Source: Halobacillus aidingensis (GTDB lineage: Bacteria; Bacillota; Bacilli; Bacillales; Halobacillaceae). From it: DNA of 64,000 bases. The notes under the pieces are model-generated. The model was not told the origin of the DNA, did no database searches, and saw only the letters and a list, made by a program, of their open reading frames with translations. The position numbers and the translations under genes were made by a program. The stretch's first letter is position 1, and every line of letters starts with the position of its first letter. Shown in pieces: positions 54,428-63,975 of the stretch. The stretch is taken from assembly GCF_900104185.1 (NCBI RefSeq), contig NZ_FNIZ01000009.1, forward strand, positions 62,001 through 126,000, given 5' to 3'.

Positions 54428-54456
54428 ATGATAGCGCAATCTTAAGGCGCGGTCAA
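54428..54456 (-). promoter_or_regulatory. Sigma-A promoter of qcrABC
   Basis: On the minus strand TTGACC (54451-54456) and TATCAT (54428-54433) are spaced by 17 bases, about 70 bp before the qcrA start. Confidence 0.8.
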
Positions 54457-54490
54457 TAAATTATCAAACCTTGTCGGAACTTTTATCCAG

Positions 54491-54946
54491 TTACCAATAG
54501 GCCTGGATCAAATCACTGATCTGATGGGCTTGCTCCCGAACGAACGACTGTGTTTCTGTAGACTGAATATCGCCAGAACCCATGCCAGGCACCCATAGGA
54601 CGTGTCCTTCAAGTTCTCCTTCGTATTTTTTCCATTTACTGTCGAAAGTAAAAAGAAAAACGTGATGGAAAGGTTGCTCTTTGAACTTATGAATCCAACG
54701 ATTGATCCTCTCTTTTTCGTCAGCTTGTGATCCTTCAAGATAGTAATAATCAGGCGCTAGGAAGATCCTCCCCTTGTATTCTTTTTCGATCAGGTTCGTA
54801 AACACTTGGTTCAACTCCCGCTGGAAGGCTTGCTTTACCATGTGTTGGTCGTTCCCCGGATCAAATGGAATCAAGGGAATGATTACGGTATCAATATACT
54901 GTTTTTCAGGTATGTATTGCGTAGTATCTGCTTTTGTCCATCTCAT
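54491..54946 (-). CDS. ypiF: YpiF family protein (DUF2487)
   Basis: A 151-residue soluble protein beginning MRWTKADTTQYIPEKQYIDT, which is the DUF2487 pattern. It contains VIIPLIPFDPGNDQ and HHVFLFTFDSKW. The function is unknown. Its conserved place between ypiB and qcrA is kept. A terminator separates it from ypiB. Confidence 0.88.
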   Translation of the reverse strand: MRWTKADTTQYIPEKQYIDTVIIPLIPFDPGNDQHMVKQAFQRELNQVFTNLIEKEYKGRIFLAPDYYYLEGSQADEKERINRWIHKFKEQPFHHVFLFTFDSKWKKYEGELEGHVLWVPGMGSGDIQSTETQSFVREQAHQISDLIQAYW

Positions 54947-55008
54947 AATTCATTTCATCCTTTATCTATGTATCATTTTCTTTTTATTTTACTATATTTA
55001 AACAAAAA

Positions 55009-55048
55009 TGAAAGCCGGGACCTCTTCATTTGAAGGTTCCGGCTTTCA
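55009..55048 (-). terminator. Terminator between ypiB and ypiF
   Basis: TGAAAGCCGG(G)A / TTCCGGCTTTCA with an inner CCTTC / GAAGG helix is followed on the minus strand by TTTTTGTTT, directly after ypiB. Confidence 0.88.
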
Positions 55049-55052
55049 TATC

Positions 55053-55613
55053 TCATAAAAATGCATTCAAATCCTGCTTGACTTTCTCAAGCTTTCCGCA
55101 TAATGCTTTAAATTCGTCTCGCTCCCCATTGATCAGAGCTTCGTCGATTCGATCTTCTATGCTTTTCTGCCTATGTTGTAAAAGACTGACAGACAACAGG
55201 CGTTCCGCTTCATTTTTATCTCTGTCATTTAAGTAGTAGTCTTTTGGAAGGTAAGGGTTTTCCTCTAGTACGAGAGCATATTTCGAGCATTGCTGTGCAT
55301 TCTCAAAGTTCATTTGAATATAGACAGGTTCTCCTTGATTCATCCTTAAATCATGAAACGACTTCTCGGCGTCATTCGTCATAACCTGGCCTTTATAAAA
55401 ACGGAAAGGTGGGTCAGAAACACCCTGGGCACTGATTTCCATGCCACGCGGACAAAACTTCACTTCCTGAACAAAATGGACACTAGACAAAAGAGATTCA
55501 TGGTTCATTAAATAATTCAGAATCCAAACACTCTCTCGCTTTTTCAACTGAAAGTGATTCAAAAACCAGCGGACAAAGTCTTTTTTCTCATCCACAGAGA
55601 TTGGTGTTTGCAT
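55053..55613 (-). CDS. ypiB: YpiB family protein (UPF0302)
   Basis: A 186-residue protein with the YpiB features KKDFVRWFLNHFQLKKRESVWILNYL (in part), MNHESLLSSVHFV and the C-terminal IDEALINGERDEF. The family may be linked to assembly of the downstream qcr complex, but this is not shown. It follows ypiA by 32 bp. Confidence 0.9.
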   Translation of the reverse strand: MQTPISVDEKKDFVRWFLNHFQLKKRESVWILNYLMNHESLLSSVHFVQEVKFCPRGMEISAQGVSDPPFRFYKGQVMTNDAEKSFHDLRMNQGEPVYIQMNFENAQQCSKYALVLEENPYLPKDYYLNDRDKNEAERLLSVSLLQHRQKSIEDRIDEALINGERDEFKALCGKLEKVKQDLNAFL

Positions 55614-55645
55614 ATGGGCGCCCCTCCTGCGCTTTATTAATCAGC

Positions 55646-56899
55646 TCATTGTTCTTTCAGCCGCTCTACGAAGTCCTCAATTTCTGTATCTGTAGGGTCG
55701 ATCGCCAGGTATTCTTCAAAAATCTGTCGTGCTTCAGACATCCTTCCTTCTTCTACAAGGAAATAACCGTAAGATTTCAAGAAGTCTGTGTCTTCCTTCA
55801 AGGAAGGATACGCTTGTTGATACTGTTCATAAGCCTCCTTGAATCTCTCTTCCTCTTCATAAGCCTGAGCGAGTTCCCACAGGTAATTCGGATCTTCCTC
55901 TCCCATCGAGATCAACTCGTTGATCAAATCGATGATCTTATCATTCATATCATCAGCTTTATAATTTTCAATCAGGAAAAGAATGGCTTCTTTATATCCA
56001 GGATCCAAAGCAACCGCTTCTCTCATCCACTCGTAACCTTCTTCTTTATTTCCCTGTCTATGAGATAACGTACCGGCAAGATGATAGAGTTCCTTGTTGA
56101 ATTCATCTTTTGCGAGTCCTTGTTTAGCCATATCCAATGCTTCCTTCGGCATACCTTCTGAATCATAAGCTTGAGCCAAGTGAGGATAAACCGATTGGAA
56201 GTAAGGGTCCTTTTCAATCAACTCTTCCCAAACGTGGATGGCAATGTCATTACGATTTGCCTGGTAAGCTACGAAACCATAGCGAAACATGACATCAGGA
56301 TTATCTTCTTCGACTTTTTGGAAATACTCAAGTGCTTGTTCAAATTCTCCATTAGCTGCATAAGCCTCGGCCAGTCTTGTTGCAACTTCAATATCACCAA
56401 TGACCGGCTGATGGTGCATGGCATTTTCATAATAAGGGATACTCTTCGAATATTCCCCATTGGAGAATGCGAGCTCTCCTAAAGCAAAATCAATGATGGC
56501 TGAATTCGGCTCCACTTGTTTAGCCATTAGTAACTTCTGTTCAGCTACTTCATAAAGCCCTTGAGCCTGATAAAGATCCGCAAGCTGCACGAGCGCTTGC
56601 AAGTAGTCTTCATCTTCCGGCCCAAATTGGTCCAGCAGTTCAATCGCTTCGTCATCTTCATCAAGGTCAATGTGGATCTCTGCCATCATGACTTTCAGTT
56701 CTTGTTCTTTAGGATAGCGTTGTATCAGTTCGTGCAACACCATCTTAGCTTCTTCGAGCATCCCCCATTGCATGTATAGTTCAGCAATCGTGAACCTCTC
56801 TTCTTCATCTGCTTCTGGCAAATATTGTGTTAGAGTTTTTATCGCATCTTCCGTCTTGTGGGCTTCCATTTGACGGATGGCTTTTTGAATTTCCTCCAT
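55646..56899 (-). CDS. ypiA: TPR-repeat protein YpiA
   Basis: A 417-residue cytoplasmic protein made of about ten tetratricopeptide repeats; typical units are LAEAYAANGEFEQALEYFQK and LAQAYDSEGMPKEALDMAKQ in part. TPR proteins are protein-binding scaffolds; the partner here is unknown. The acidic composition is marked. ATG at 56899 follows GGAAAGG. It starts 17 bp after the amidohydrolase-like gene. Confidence 0.9.
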   Translation of the reverse strand: MEEIQKAIRQMEAHKTEDAIKTLTQYLPEADEEERFTIAELYMQWGMLEEAKMVLHELIQRYPKEQELKVMMAEIHIDLDEDDEAIELLDQFGPEDEDYLQALVQLADLYQAQGLYEVAEQKLLMAKQVEPNSAIIDFALGELAFSNGEYSKSIPYYENAMHHQPVIGDIEVATRLAEAYAANGEFEQALEYFQKVEEDNPDVMFRYGFVAYQANRNDIAIHVWEELIEKDPYFQSVYPHLAQAYDSEGMPKEALDMAKQGLAKDEFNKELYHLAGTLSHRQGNKEEGYEWMREAVALDPGYKEAILFLIENYKADDMNDKIIDLINELISMGEEDPNYLWELAQAYEEEERFKEAYEQYQQAYPSLKEDTDFLKSYGYFLVEEGRMSEARQIFEEYLAIDPTDTEIEDFVERLKEQ

Positions 56900-56916
56900 G
56901 ATGACATCCTTTCCGT

Positions 56917-57789
56917 TTAAACAAAATGCTTGTGAATCTTCACTTGTATGTGGGATCCAGGCTTTTCATCGATGACCTTCTGGTTCACCTGTTTCACCTG
57001 TCCATTCATAACCGTTACATTAGGAACAGAATTATGATATCTAAAATCATCCGCCTCTTCAAACGTTCGGTCTTCTGAAAAGCGATAAAGGTTATAATCC
57101 GCATACCCTCCAGGGACGATTCCGCCTTTGTGAGGGTAGATCCCGCTGTCTTTTAAATTTTTCAAAGAGAGTATTTCATCATCCTGTACATCTGTTAGCT
57201 TTATGATACCATACTGTTCGCAAAGTGAAGACCACAATTCTGCATAGTTGTTCGACGTATTCTCTGTATCTTTGACGAACATTGTCAACGGCATTCGTTT
57301 ATAAGCCTGCGCCTGAGCTACCCATTCCCAACAAACCTCAGTTAGTTCTCCTACAGACTGCACTTCCACACATAAAAAGGGGCTTCCTTTTCTGGCAAAA
57401 AAACGGACCATTTCTGGCCGCAGCATCTTTGCCGGCACAACAGGTATGACCATATAATCGAGAGGCAGTGATTGACATCGATTTAAAAATTGGTCATATT
57501 GATTTCGGTAGTGACGTAAACTAGTCACTAGGTGTTGTGTGAGTAACAAGGTACACCCTCTTTTTATGTAGCGATTCCCTGTGTCGGTTACGGAGGGTGA
57601 AAAAGCAAGCGGCTCGTTAAGATCCATCATCACATGTCCTGGGCTGACGTGAAATCCATCCACGACCATCAACGTATAAGGCTCTTTTCCAGTCCGGTCT
57701 CTGACAAACTTCTCTTTCTTAACTGTGCATTCACTAAAACAGGGGCCTTTGTCATTTTCAACATATCCTTGAAACCAATAAGCTCCCAT
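56917..57789 (-). CDS. Uncharacterised protein with degenerate amidohydrolase-like pattern
   Basis: Not recognised with confidence. The 290 residues begin MGAYWFQGYVENDKG. MVVDGFHVSPGHVMMDLN (41-58) resembles the strand that precedes the metal-binding HxH of amidohydrolases (PGFIDxHxH), but HxH is absent. IYPHKGGIVPGGYADYNLY (217-235) strongly resembles the C-terminal GLYPRKGxIxVGxDADLVV motif of dihydroorotase-like enzymes. A metal-free relative is likely. ATG at 57787-57789 follows TTGGAGG. B. subtilis has no gene at this place. Confidence 0.75.
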   Translation of the reverse strand: MGAYWFQGYVENDKGPCFSECTVKKEKFVRDRTGKEPYTLMVVDGFHVSPGHVMMDLNEPLAFSPSVTDTGNRYIKRGCTLLLTQHLVTSLRHYRNQYDQFLNRCQSLPLDYMVIPVVPAKMLRPEMVRFFARKGSPFLCVEVQSVGELTEVCWEWVAQAQAYKRMPLTMFVKDTENTSNNYAELWSSLCEQYGIIKLTDVQDDEILSLKNLKDSGIYPHKGGIVPGGYADYNLYRFSEDRTFEEADDFRYHNSVPNVTVMNGQVKQVNQKVIDEKPGSHIQVKIHKHFV

Positions 57790-57854
57790 ACGATGAAACC
57801 TCCAAGTAGGCTTTTTATATCGTATGAGAGCTTTACATAAACTATGAAGTTAAT

Positions 57855-59144
57855 TTAATTCAGGACTTGATTTAAGTCTGTGAAAAATGAAGGATAAGAG
57901 ATGTTGATACAATCTTTGTTCTTGACGATGACTTCTCCCTCACAAATTAAGGAAGCGATCGCACCCATCATACCGATACGATGATCTCCAAAAGAATCGA
58001 CGGATCCCCCTTTTAAAGGTGAGCCTCCCTGGATAACCATTCCATCTTCTTTGGCTTGAACATCCGCGCCTAAAGTAGTAAGCGTCTCGACGACAGCTTC
58101 AATTCGGTCCGTTTCCTTGTAACGCAGTTCTTCCGCATCTTTAATGATCGTTTTTCCTTCTGCCTGCGTCGCTGCCAGAGCAAGGATCGGGATTTCATCA
58201 ATCACATTCGGAATAAGGTCTCCTTCTAAGGTCATTCCTTTTAGCCGGCTGTGACGGACAACGATGTCACCAACAGGTTCACTTCCGATATGTGTATGTA
58301 CATGGACCTCTATATTCGCTCCCATTTCTTTCAATGCTCTTACAATCCCGTCACGCGTCGGGTTGAGCCCGACATCCCTAATTATTAATTCACTATCAGG
58401 AACAATCGAAGCGGCCACGAGGAAAAAGGCTGCCGAAGAGATGTCACCAGGAACTTTGATATCGGAAGCAAAAGGCTTTTGTCCACCCTTGATTTTAATA
58501 GACCTGCCCTCCACTTCTACATCCACCCCGAATTCAGGAAGAAGCATTTCCGTATGATTTCTGGTTTCCCCAAGCTCTATCACTTCAGTTTCTCCTTCTG
58601 CCAGCATACCTGCTAATAGCAAAGCAGACTTCACTTGAGCACTTTTCACTGTCAATTCATGGCGAGTCCCCTCAAGATTTTTCCCGCGGAAGGCAAGTGG
58701 GAGCAAGGAGTCATCTTCACGCCCTCGGATCTCCGCTCCCATCACTCTAAGCGGTTGGATGACACGGTCCATGGGGCGCTTGGACAATGACTCGTCTCCG
58801 AATGCTGTCGTGAATAAAGGAAGACCTGCAAGCACTCCGCTCATTAGCCGTGCCGTTGTCCCTGAATTTCCGAAATTGATCGGTTGGGAAGGTTCTCTTA
58901 GGTGGGAAATCCCTTTTCCATGAACCGTAATCTTATTCCCTTCCTGCTCGATGTTAACCCCCATGAGGCGGAAGGCTTCGACCGTTCTCAAACAATCTTC
59001 ACCGGTAAGAAAATTCGTAATGACAGAAGTTCCTTGCGCCAATGCTGAGAAAATGACGGATCGGTGGGAGATGGATTTATCACCAGGAACAGATATTTCC
59101 CCTTTCAGTCGTTTATCTGTTGGTTTCAACTCAATACTGGACAT
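57855..59144 (-). CDS. aroA: 3-phosphoshikimate 1-carboxyvinyltransferase (EPSP synthase)
   Basis: This is the sixth step of the shikimate pathway; the gene is called aroE in B. subtilis. The 429-residue, two-domain enzyme shows PGDKSISHRS (residues 20-29), INFGNSGTTARLMSG near 92, SLSKRPMDRV and ELRYKETDRI. It lies 12 bp after tyrA at the end of the aromatic operon. Confidence 0.97.
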   Translation of the reverse strand: MSSIELKPTDKRLKGEISVPGDKSISHRSVIFSALAQGTSVITNFLTGEDCLRTVEAFRLMGVNIEQEGNKITVHGKGISHLREPSQPINFGNSGTTARLMSGVLAGLPLFTTAFGDESLSKRPMDRVIQPLRVMGAEIRGREDDSLLPLAFRGKNLEGTRHELTVKSAQVKSALLLAGMLAEGETEVIELGETRNHTEMLLPEFGVDVEVEGRSIKIKGGQKPFASDIKVPGDISSAAFFLVAASIVPDSELIIRDVGLNPTRDGIVRALKEMGANIEVHVHTHIGSEPVGDIVVRHSRLKGMTLEGDLIPNVIDEIPILALAATQAEGKTIIKDAEELRYKETDRIEAVVETLTTLGADVQAKEDGMVIQGGSPLKGGSVDSFGDHRIGMMGAIASLICEGEVIVKNKDCINISYPSFFTDLNQVLN

Positions 59145-59156
59145 AGGAATCCTCCT

Positions 59157-60257
59157 CTACTGTTGGATCATTACTTCGTATTGGTAGTGATCTAATATTT
59201 CTTTACTCTTCCATTGTTCTTCACTTGTAGCAAAGCTGATTCTCAACACTCCGGTAATCCCTTCCCGAATTTCAAGGATTTGAATATTTTTAATGCTGAT
59301 GGCTTCTTCCGCCAGGATTCCGATCACATCACGGATCGCACCTGGTTGGTCATGGATATCAACATAGATGTCATAGAAAGATGGGATGGCTCCTTTGTCT
59401 TTTGTTGGGAGGCCGTCTCTGTACAATTTAGCATCAGATAAATACTTGTACGTTTTCTCTTTCTCACCTTCGGAAAGATAGATTTTTATTCTCTCCATCT
59501 CCCCGATCCAGTCATCAAGCATGGAAATGAGGAGTTTTTTATTTTGAAAGAAAATATCCTGCCACAATTTCGGATTACTGGAGGCGATTCGAGTAATGTC
59601 TTTGAATCCCCCTGCCGCCATCTGTTTAATATATGGATGTGTGACTTCCCACTCTTTTGCCTGATGGACGAGTGAAGAAGCGATTAAATGCGGAAAATGA
59701 GAGATGACCGCGGTCATCTCATCATGTTCTTTCGTTGTAAATGTCACGAAACGAGCCTTCGTTTCTGATAACAAATCTTTAATCACATCCGCTTCCTTTT
59801 CATCGGCATGCACAGATGGGGTCAACACATAAATCGCATTCTCGAACAGATGTGGTTTCGCAGCCGTATAGCCATGTTTGTGCGAACCTGCCATCGGGTG
59901 TCCACCTACAAAGGAAAGGAAAGGATGTGTTAATCGGTTCGCCGCTTCCAGCACCTGGTTTTTCACAGAAGAAACGTCTGTCACTAGCAACGGTTTTTTC
60001 AAATCCATAGACTCGAGCTTTTGAATGTAGTCGATGGTAATGGAAATGGGTGTAGCTAAAATGCAGATATCTGCTTCCTGAGCTGCTTCTTCAAAATTGA
60101 ACGAGGCCTGATCAATGACCCCTTGCTTCAGAGCCATATTAAGGGTTTCTTCATCCCCGTCCATTCCAATGATGAATACATCCTCTTTCTTAGAGACGTT
60201 CATAGCTATAGAACCACCGATGAGTCCTAAACCAACGATGAGTATTTTCTGCTTCAT
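59157..60257 (-). CDS. tyrA: Prephenate dehydrogenase
   Basis: An NAD-dependent oxidative decarboxylase to 4-hydroxyphenylpyruvate for tyrosine. The 366-residue protein has VGLGLIGGSIA (residues 8-18), the catalytic His in AVISHFPHLIASSL and a C-terminal ACT domain (about 295-366) for feedback by amino acids. ATG overlaps the hisC stop by four bases (ATGA). Confidence 0.95.
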   Translation of the reverse strand: MKQKILIVGLGLIGGSIAMNVSKKEDVFIIGMDGDEETLNMALKQGVIDQASFNFEEAAQEADICILATPISITIDYIQKLESMDLKKPLLVTDVSSVKNQVLEAANRLTHPFLSFVGGHPMAGSHKHGYTAAKPHLFENAIYVLTPSVHADEKEADVIKDLLSETKARFVTFTTKEHDEMTAVISHFPHLIASSLVHQAKEWEVTHPYIKQMAAGGFKDITRIASSNPKLWQDIFFQNKKLLISMLDDWIGEMERIKIYLSEGEKEKTYKYLSDAKLYRDGLPTKDKGAIPSFYDIYVDIHDQPGAIRDVIGILAEEAISIKNIQILEIREGITGVLRISFATSEEQWKSKEILDHYQYEVMIQQ

Positions 60258-61351
60258 TGTTCATCAACAGAAGCGAGCTTTTGCTTCATCGCTTCCTGGA
60301 TCTCCTGCATGTCTTCTTTCTTCCCAATGGTTAATCGAATGGTATTCGGTAAACCCAGCGCTTCCCCGGAGCGTACGATAAACCCTTTTGTCAACAAGTA
60401 TTCGAACATTTCATCACCACTGCAAGGCAAATGAATCAAAAGGAAATTTGCCTGAGTGTCGAAATATTTCAATCCATGATCATCACAGAATTGCATCAAA
60501 GCTTTTTTGTTTTTTCGGTTTTCATCAACCGTTTCTTCAATGAACTTCTGGTCATCCAAAGCTAACAGAGCAGCCGCTTGTGCAACTGTTGAAGTGTTGA
60601 AAGGCTCGCGGGATGGTTCAAGAATTTGAATGACCTCTGGGTGACCGACACCATAGCCGATTCGTAAACCTGCTAAACCGTATGCTTTAGAGAAAGTACG
60701 GAGTACCATCAGGTTTGGATAGCGATTCAATGCCTCTATGGAATCAAAAGCATCATCCGCTTCCAAATATTCGTAATAAGCTTCATCAATGACAACAAGA
60801 ACGTGATCAGGCGTCCGTTCCAGAACAGACTGTAATGTCGTTAGATCGATATGGACACCTGTCGGATTATTCGGCGTGCAAATCCAAAGTACACGTGTCT
60901 GTTCATCAATATTTTGAAGCATGCCTTCTAAATCATGGTGACCATCGACCAGTGGGACTTCTCTAACTTCCGCACCTTCAATCAACGCATTATGGCGATA
61001 CTGTGGAAAAGTTGGTGTCGCCATAACTGTATTGGCACCTGGCTCAAGAAAAGTCCGGCAAATGATTTGGACCACTTCATCTGAACCATTTCCGAAGATC
61101 AACTGGTTCTCTTCCACACCGATGAAACGAGCGACTTTCTTTCTAATTTCTGCGCCATATCCATCAGGATAGATTTCTAAATTCGAGATTAGTTTCGGCA
61201 ATTCTTTCTCCACCACGGGAGAAAAACCAAATGGATTTTCATTGGAAGCAAGCTTAACGATCCGATCCAAACCGAACTCCTTCTTTACTTCCTCTATCCC
61301 TTTACCCGGCTTGTATGGTTTCATGTTTTTTAGAATGTCTTTGGCTTTCAT
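60254..61351 (-). CDS. hisC: Histidinol-phosphate/aromatic aminotransferase
   Basis: A PLP enzyme of 365 residues. The lysine is in TFSKAYGLAGLRIGYG near 222; NPTGVHI, VIDEAYYEY and a C-terminal RLTIGKKEDM are also present. In Bacillus this single enzyme serves histidine synthesis and Phe/Tyr synthesis, which explains its place in the aromatic operon. It is 13 bp after aroH; the trp genes that separate them in B. subtilis are absent. Confidence 0.94.
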   Translation of the reverse strand: MKAKDILKNMKPYKPGKGIEEVKKEFGLDRIVKLASNENPFGFSPVVEKELPKLISNLEIYPDGYGAEIRKKVARFIGVEENQLIFGNGSDEVVQIICRTFLEPGANTVMATPTFPQYRHNALIEGAEVREVPLVDGHHDLEGMLQNIDEQTRVLWICTPNNPTGVHIDLTTLQSVLERTPDHVLVVIDEAYYEYLEADDAFDSIEALNRYPNLMVLRTFSKAYGLAGLRIGYGVGHPEVIQILEPSREPFNTSTVAQAAALLALDDQKFIEETVDENRKNKKALMQFCDDHGLKYFDTQANFLLIHLPCSGDEMFEYLLTKGFIVRSGEALGLPNTIRLTIGKKEDMQEIQEAMKQKLASVDEQ

Positions 61352-61364
61352 TGGGATACTCCTC

Positions 61365-61730
61365 TCAACTCTTTAAATCTGGTCTCAGTTGTTTTGCATG
61401 ATTATGATAGATATGCTGGATATCTTTTTGTGCAATTTCCGTCTGTACGGTCACCATGACCCTGATACACTTCTCAAGACTACCAGGCACCGGAATTTCC
61501 CGCATGCACATCACCGGAACATACGTCCATCCATCTATTTTTCTCAGGGACTTTGCAGGGAAGGCATCATTCAAATCCTCTGTCACTGTAAAATAGACCG
61601 AAACAACATCCGTTGCTTCAATTTGGTTGGAAGCTATGACATCTTGGAGCAATTGATAGGATTGTTCTACAATTTCATCATGTTCATTTCTTTCAACCGT
61701 TGTCGCTCCCCTTACACCTCGAATCATCAT
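61365..61730 (-). CDS. aroH: Chorismate mutase AroH
   Basis: A trimeric monofunctional chorismate mutase of 121 residues converting chorismate to prephenate. Catalytic residues Arg7, Glu78 and Arg90 are at exactly the B. subtilis positions. The start MMIRGVRGATTVERN is typical. It overlaps the aroB stop by four bases (ATGA). The B. subtilis enzyme has a slightly longer C-terminal tail. Confidence 0.96.
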   Translation of the reverse strand: MMIRGVRGATTVERNEHDEIVEQSYQLLQDVIASNQIEATDVVSVYFTVTEDLNDAFPAKSLRKIDGWTYVPVMCMREIPVPGSLEKCIRVMVTVQTEIAQKDIQHIYHNHAKQLRPDLKS

Positions 61731-62806
61731 TCTCCACTCACCTCATTAATTAAAAGAGACATCTGTTCTAGTAATTGCGCCTCCTCGATTTCCACCACAT
61801 AAGGGTCACTCAGTTCATGGAGGAGGACAAAATTGATTTTCCGCCTCAGTGTTTTCTTATCCAACCTCATTCTCTCCAACATTCGATCAGGTCGGATCCT
61901 GGTTAAAACGGAAACTGGATAATTATTATTATCCAGCCATTCCTTATACGCTTGTATAGGAAGCTGGGCCCCTTTAAGTTCGTTACTCAACTTCATCATA
62001 AATAGCAGTCCTACGGCAACAGCTTCCCCATGGGTGATCTCCCCGTAACCCAGCTCCGCTTCAATCGCATGAGCAAGGGTATGACCTAAATTCAAATACT
62101 TCCTGATTCCAGCTTCTCTTTCATCTTTCTCTACGATCGAAGCCTTCACCTGGATCCCTTTCATTATATCGCTCTCTAACTGGTTCACTGAAAGTTCGGA
62201 AAGTTTTCCTTTTAGCAGGCGATGCGCCCAGTCTTCGTCACTGAGAAAAGCATGCTTGATCACTTCCCCATACCCGGAACGAATTTCGCTCTCGGGCAAG
62301 GTTTCCATCGTTTCAATGTCATAGATTACTTTCACTGGATGATAAAAGGAACCAATTAGATTTTTCCCTTTAGGGTGATTGATGGCCACTTTACCGCCTA
62401 CACTGCTGTCATGGGCTAAAATCGTAGTAGGCATCTGGATGTAATCAATACCGCGTAAATACGTGGATGATACAAACCCTGCCAAATCCCCGATCATCCC
62501 TCCACCAAGGGCGATAATAAGAGATTTGCGATCCAATTTTACATCCACACAACTGTCAAGGAGCTCTTCGTACCTGACCATACTCTTCGAAGACTCTCCT
62601 GCAGGAACGACTGCCGTAAAAACAGGAGCTGCTTCTGATAAACTTTCCTTCACATCCTGCAAGTAATAATCCTTAACCGTACTGTCTGTAATAACTAATA
62701 TAGACGTGTAACCGGATGAAATGAATTCAACCAAATGATGCCGTAGACCTTTTCCAATCAATACTTCATAGTCATGACTACTGGATCGGACCGTGACAGA
62801 AGCCAT
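61727..62806 (-). CDS. aroB: 3-dehydroquinate synthase
   Basis: The second enzyme of the shikimate pathway; it uses NAD and a divalent metal. The 359-residue protein has GGGMIGDLAGFVSSTYLRG and PTTILAHDSSVGGKVAIN, with zinc ligands in SGYGEVIKHAF, LNLGHTLAHAIE and THGEAVAVG. Its ATG shares one base with the aroC stop (TAATG). Confidence 0.97.
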   Translation of the reverse strand: MASVTVRSSSHDYEVLIGKGLRHHLVEFISSGYTSILVITDSTVKDYYLQDVKESLSEAAPVFTAVVPAGESSKSMVRYEELLDSCVDVKLDRKSLIIALGGGMIGDLAGFVSSTYLRGIDYIQMPTTILAHDSSVGGKVAINHPKGKNLIGSFYHPVKVIYDIETMETLPESEIRSGYGEVIKHAFLSDEDWAHRLLKGKLSELSVNQLESDIMKGIQVKASIVEKDEREAGIRKYLNLGHTLAHAIEAELGYGEITHGEAVAVGLLFMMKLSNELKGAQLPIQAYKEWLDNNNYPVSVLTRIRPDRMLERMRLDKKTLRRKINFVLLHELSDPYVVEIEEAQLLEQMSLLINEVSGE

Positions 62807-63975
62807 TAAAATTCACGTACTTCCTTGCGGTAATCATCGACAGCACGTTTGAGACGTGGAAAGTAATCGGCTGGAAATTCATCTGTAATGGCTTTAGCCA
62901 GCTCAAAAGCTACGATATGCTCCATTACGACAGAAGCAGCCGGAACGGCACAGGAATCGGACCGTTCAATACTTGCATTAAACGGTTCTTTGGTTTCGAT
63001 ATCCACACTCTGTAGAGGTTTGTACAAGGTAGGGATTGGCTTCATGACCCCTTTAACGACAATCGGCATACCCGTCGTCATCCCACCTTCAAAGCCTCCG
63101 AGGCGATTGGTACGACGGTAATATCCTCTTTCTTCGCTCCATAAGATCTCATCATGGACCTCGCTTCCGTTTCTACGAGCGGCTTCGAAACCGATCCCGA
63201 ATTCAACCCCTTTATAGGCGTTAATACTCATTACAGATCCAGCGATTTTCGCATCCAGCTTTCGATCATATTGAACATATGAACCGATTCCAGGTGGCAT
63301 TCCTTCTACATACACCTCAGTTACCCCGCCGATCGAGTCTCCTTCTTTCTTCGCTTCATCAATCGCATGCATCATTTTCTCTGCCGCTTCTTCGTCAAAA
63401 GTACGGACAGGCGATGCCTCTGAAATTTCTCTCCGTTGTTGTAAAGTTAGGTTTTCATCAACCTCTGACACAATACCTGCGATTTCACGCACATAGCCTG
63501 TCACTTCAATGCCAAGCTCCTTCAAAAGCACCTTAGCAACGGCTCCTGCCCCTACTCGTGCTGCCGTTTCCCTTGCTGAAGAACGTTCGAGTACGTTTCT
63601 CATATCTCTATGACCGTATTTCATTCCACCATTCAAATCTGCATGACCTGGACGAGGTTTCGTTACCGTACGACGGATCTTTTGCGTTTCCTCAGGTAGA
63701 GGATCTTCGCCCATAATGTCCGTCCAGTGTTTAAAGTCATCATTATTTACGACCAAAGTGATGGGAGAGCCAAGGGTGTATCCATGACGAACCCCACTTG
63801 TTATTTCTACTAAGTCTTTTTCGATTTGCATACGTTTCCCACGCCCGTATCCGCCTTGGCGTCTGATCAGTGATTCATTTATTTGCTCTCTCAATAAAGG
63901 AAGATGAGAGGGGATTCCTTCGATAATCGTTGTCAATTGCTTTCCATGTGATTCACCAGCGGTTAAGTAGCGCAT
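62806..63975 (-). CDS. aroC: Chorismate synthase
   Basis: The last step to chorismate, FMN-dependent; the gene is called aroF in B. subtilis. The 389-residue protein begins [15 protein letters not shown] and has [28 protein letters not shown] and [16 protein letters not shown] at 63975 follows ATAGGAGG near the window edge. It is the first visible gene of aroC-aroB-aroH-hisC-tyrA-aroA; the promoter lies outside. Confidence 0.97.
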   Translation of the reverse strand: MRYLTAGESHGKQLTTIIEGIPSHLPLLREQINESLIRRQGGYGRGKRMQIEKDLVEITSGVRHGYTLGSPITLVVNNDDFKHWTDIMGEDPLPEETQKIRRTVTKPRPGHADLNGGMKYGHRDMRNVLERSSARETAARVGAGAVAKVLLKELGIEVTGYVREIAGIVSEVDENLTLQQRREISEASPVRTFDEEAAEKMMHAIDEAKKEGDSIGGVTEVYVEGMPPGIGSYVQYDRKLDAKIAGSVMSINAYKGVEFGIGFEAARRNGSEVHDEILWSEERGYYRRTNRLGGFEGGMTTGMPIVVKGVMKPIPTLYKPLQSVDIETKEPFNASIERSDSCAVPAASVVMEHIVAFELAKAITDEFPADYFPRLKRAVDDYRKEVREF

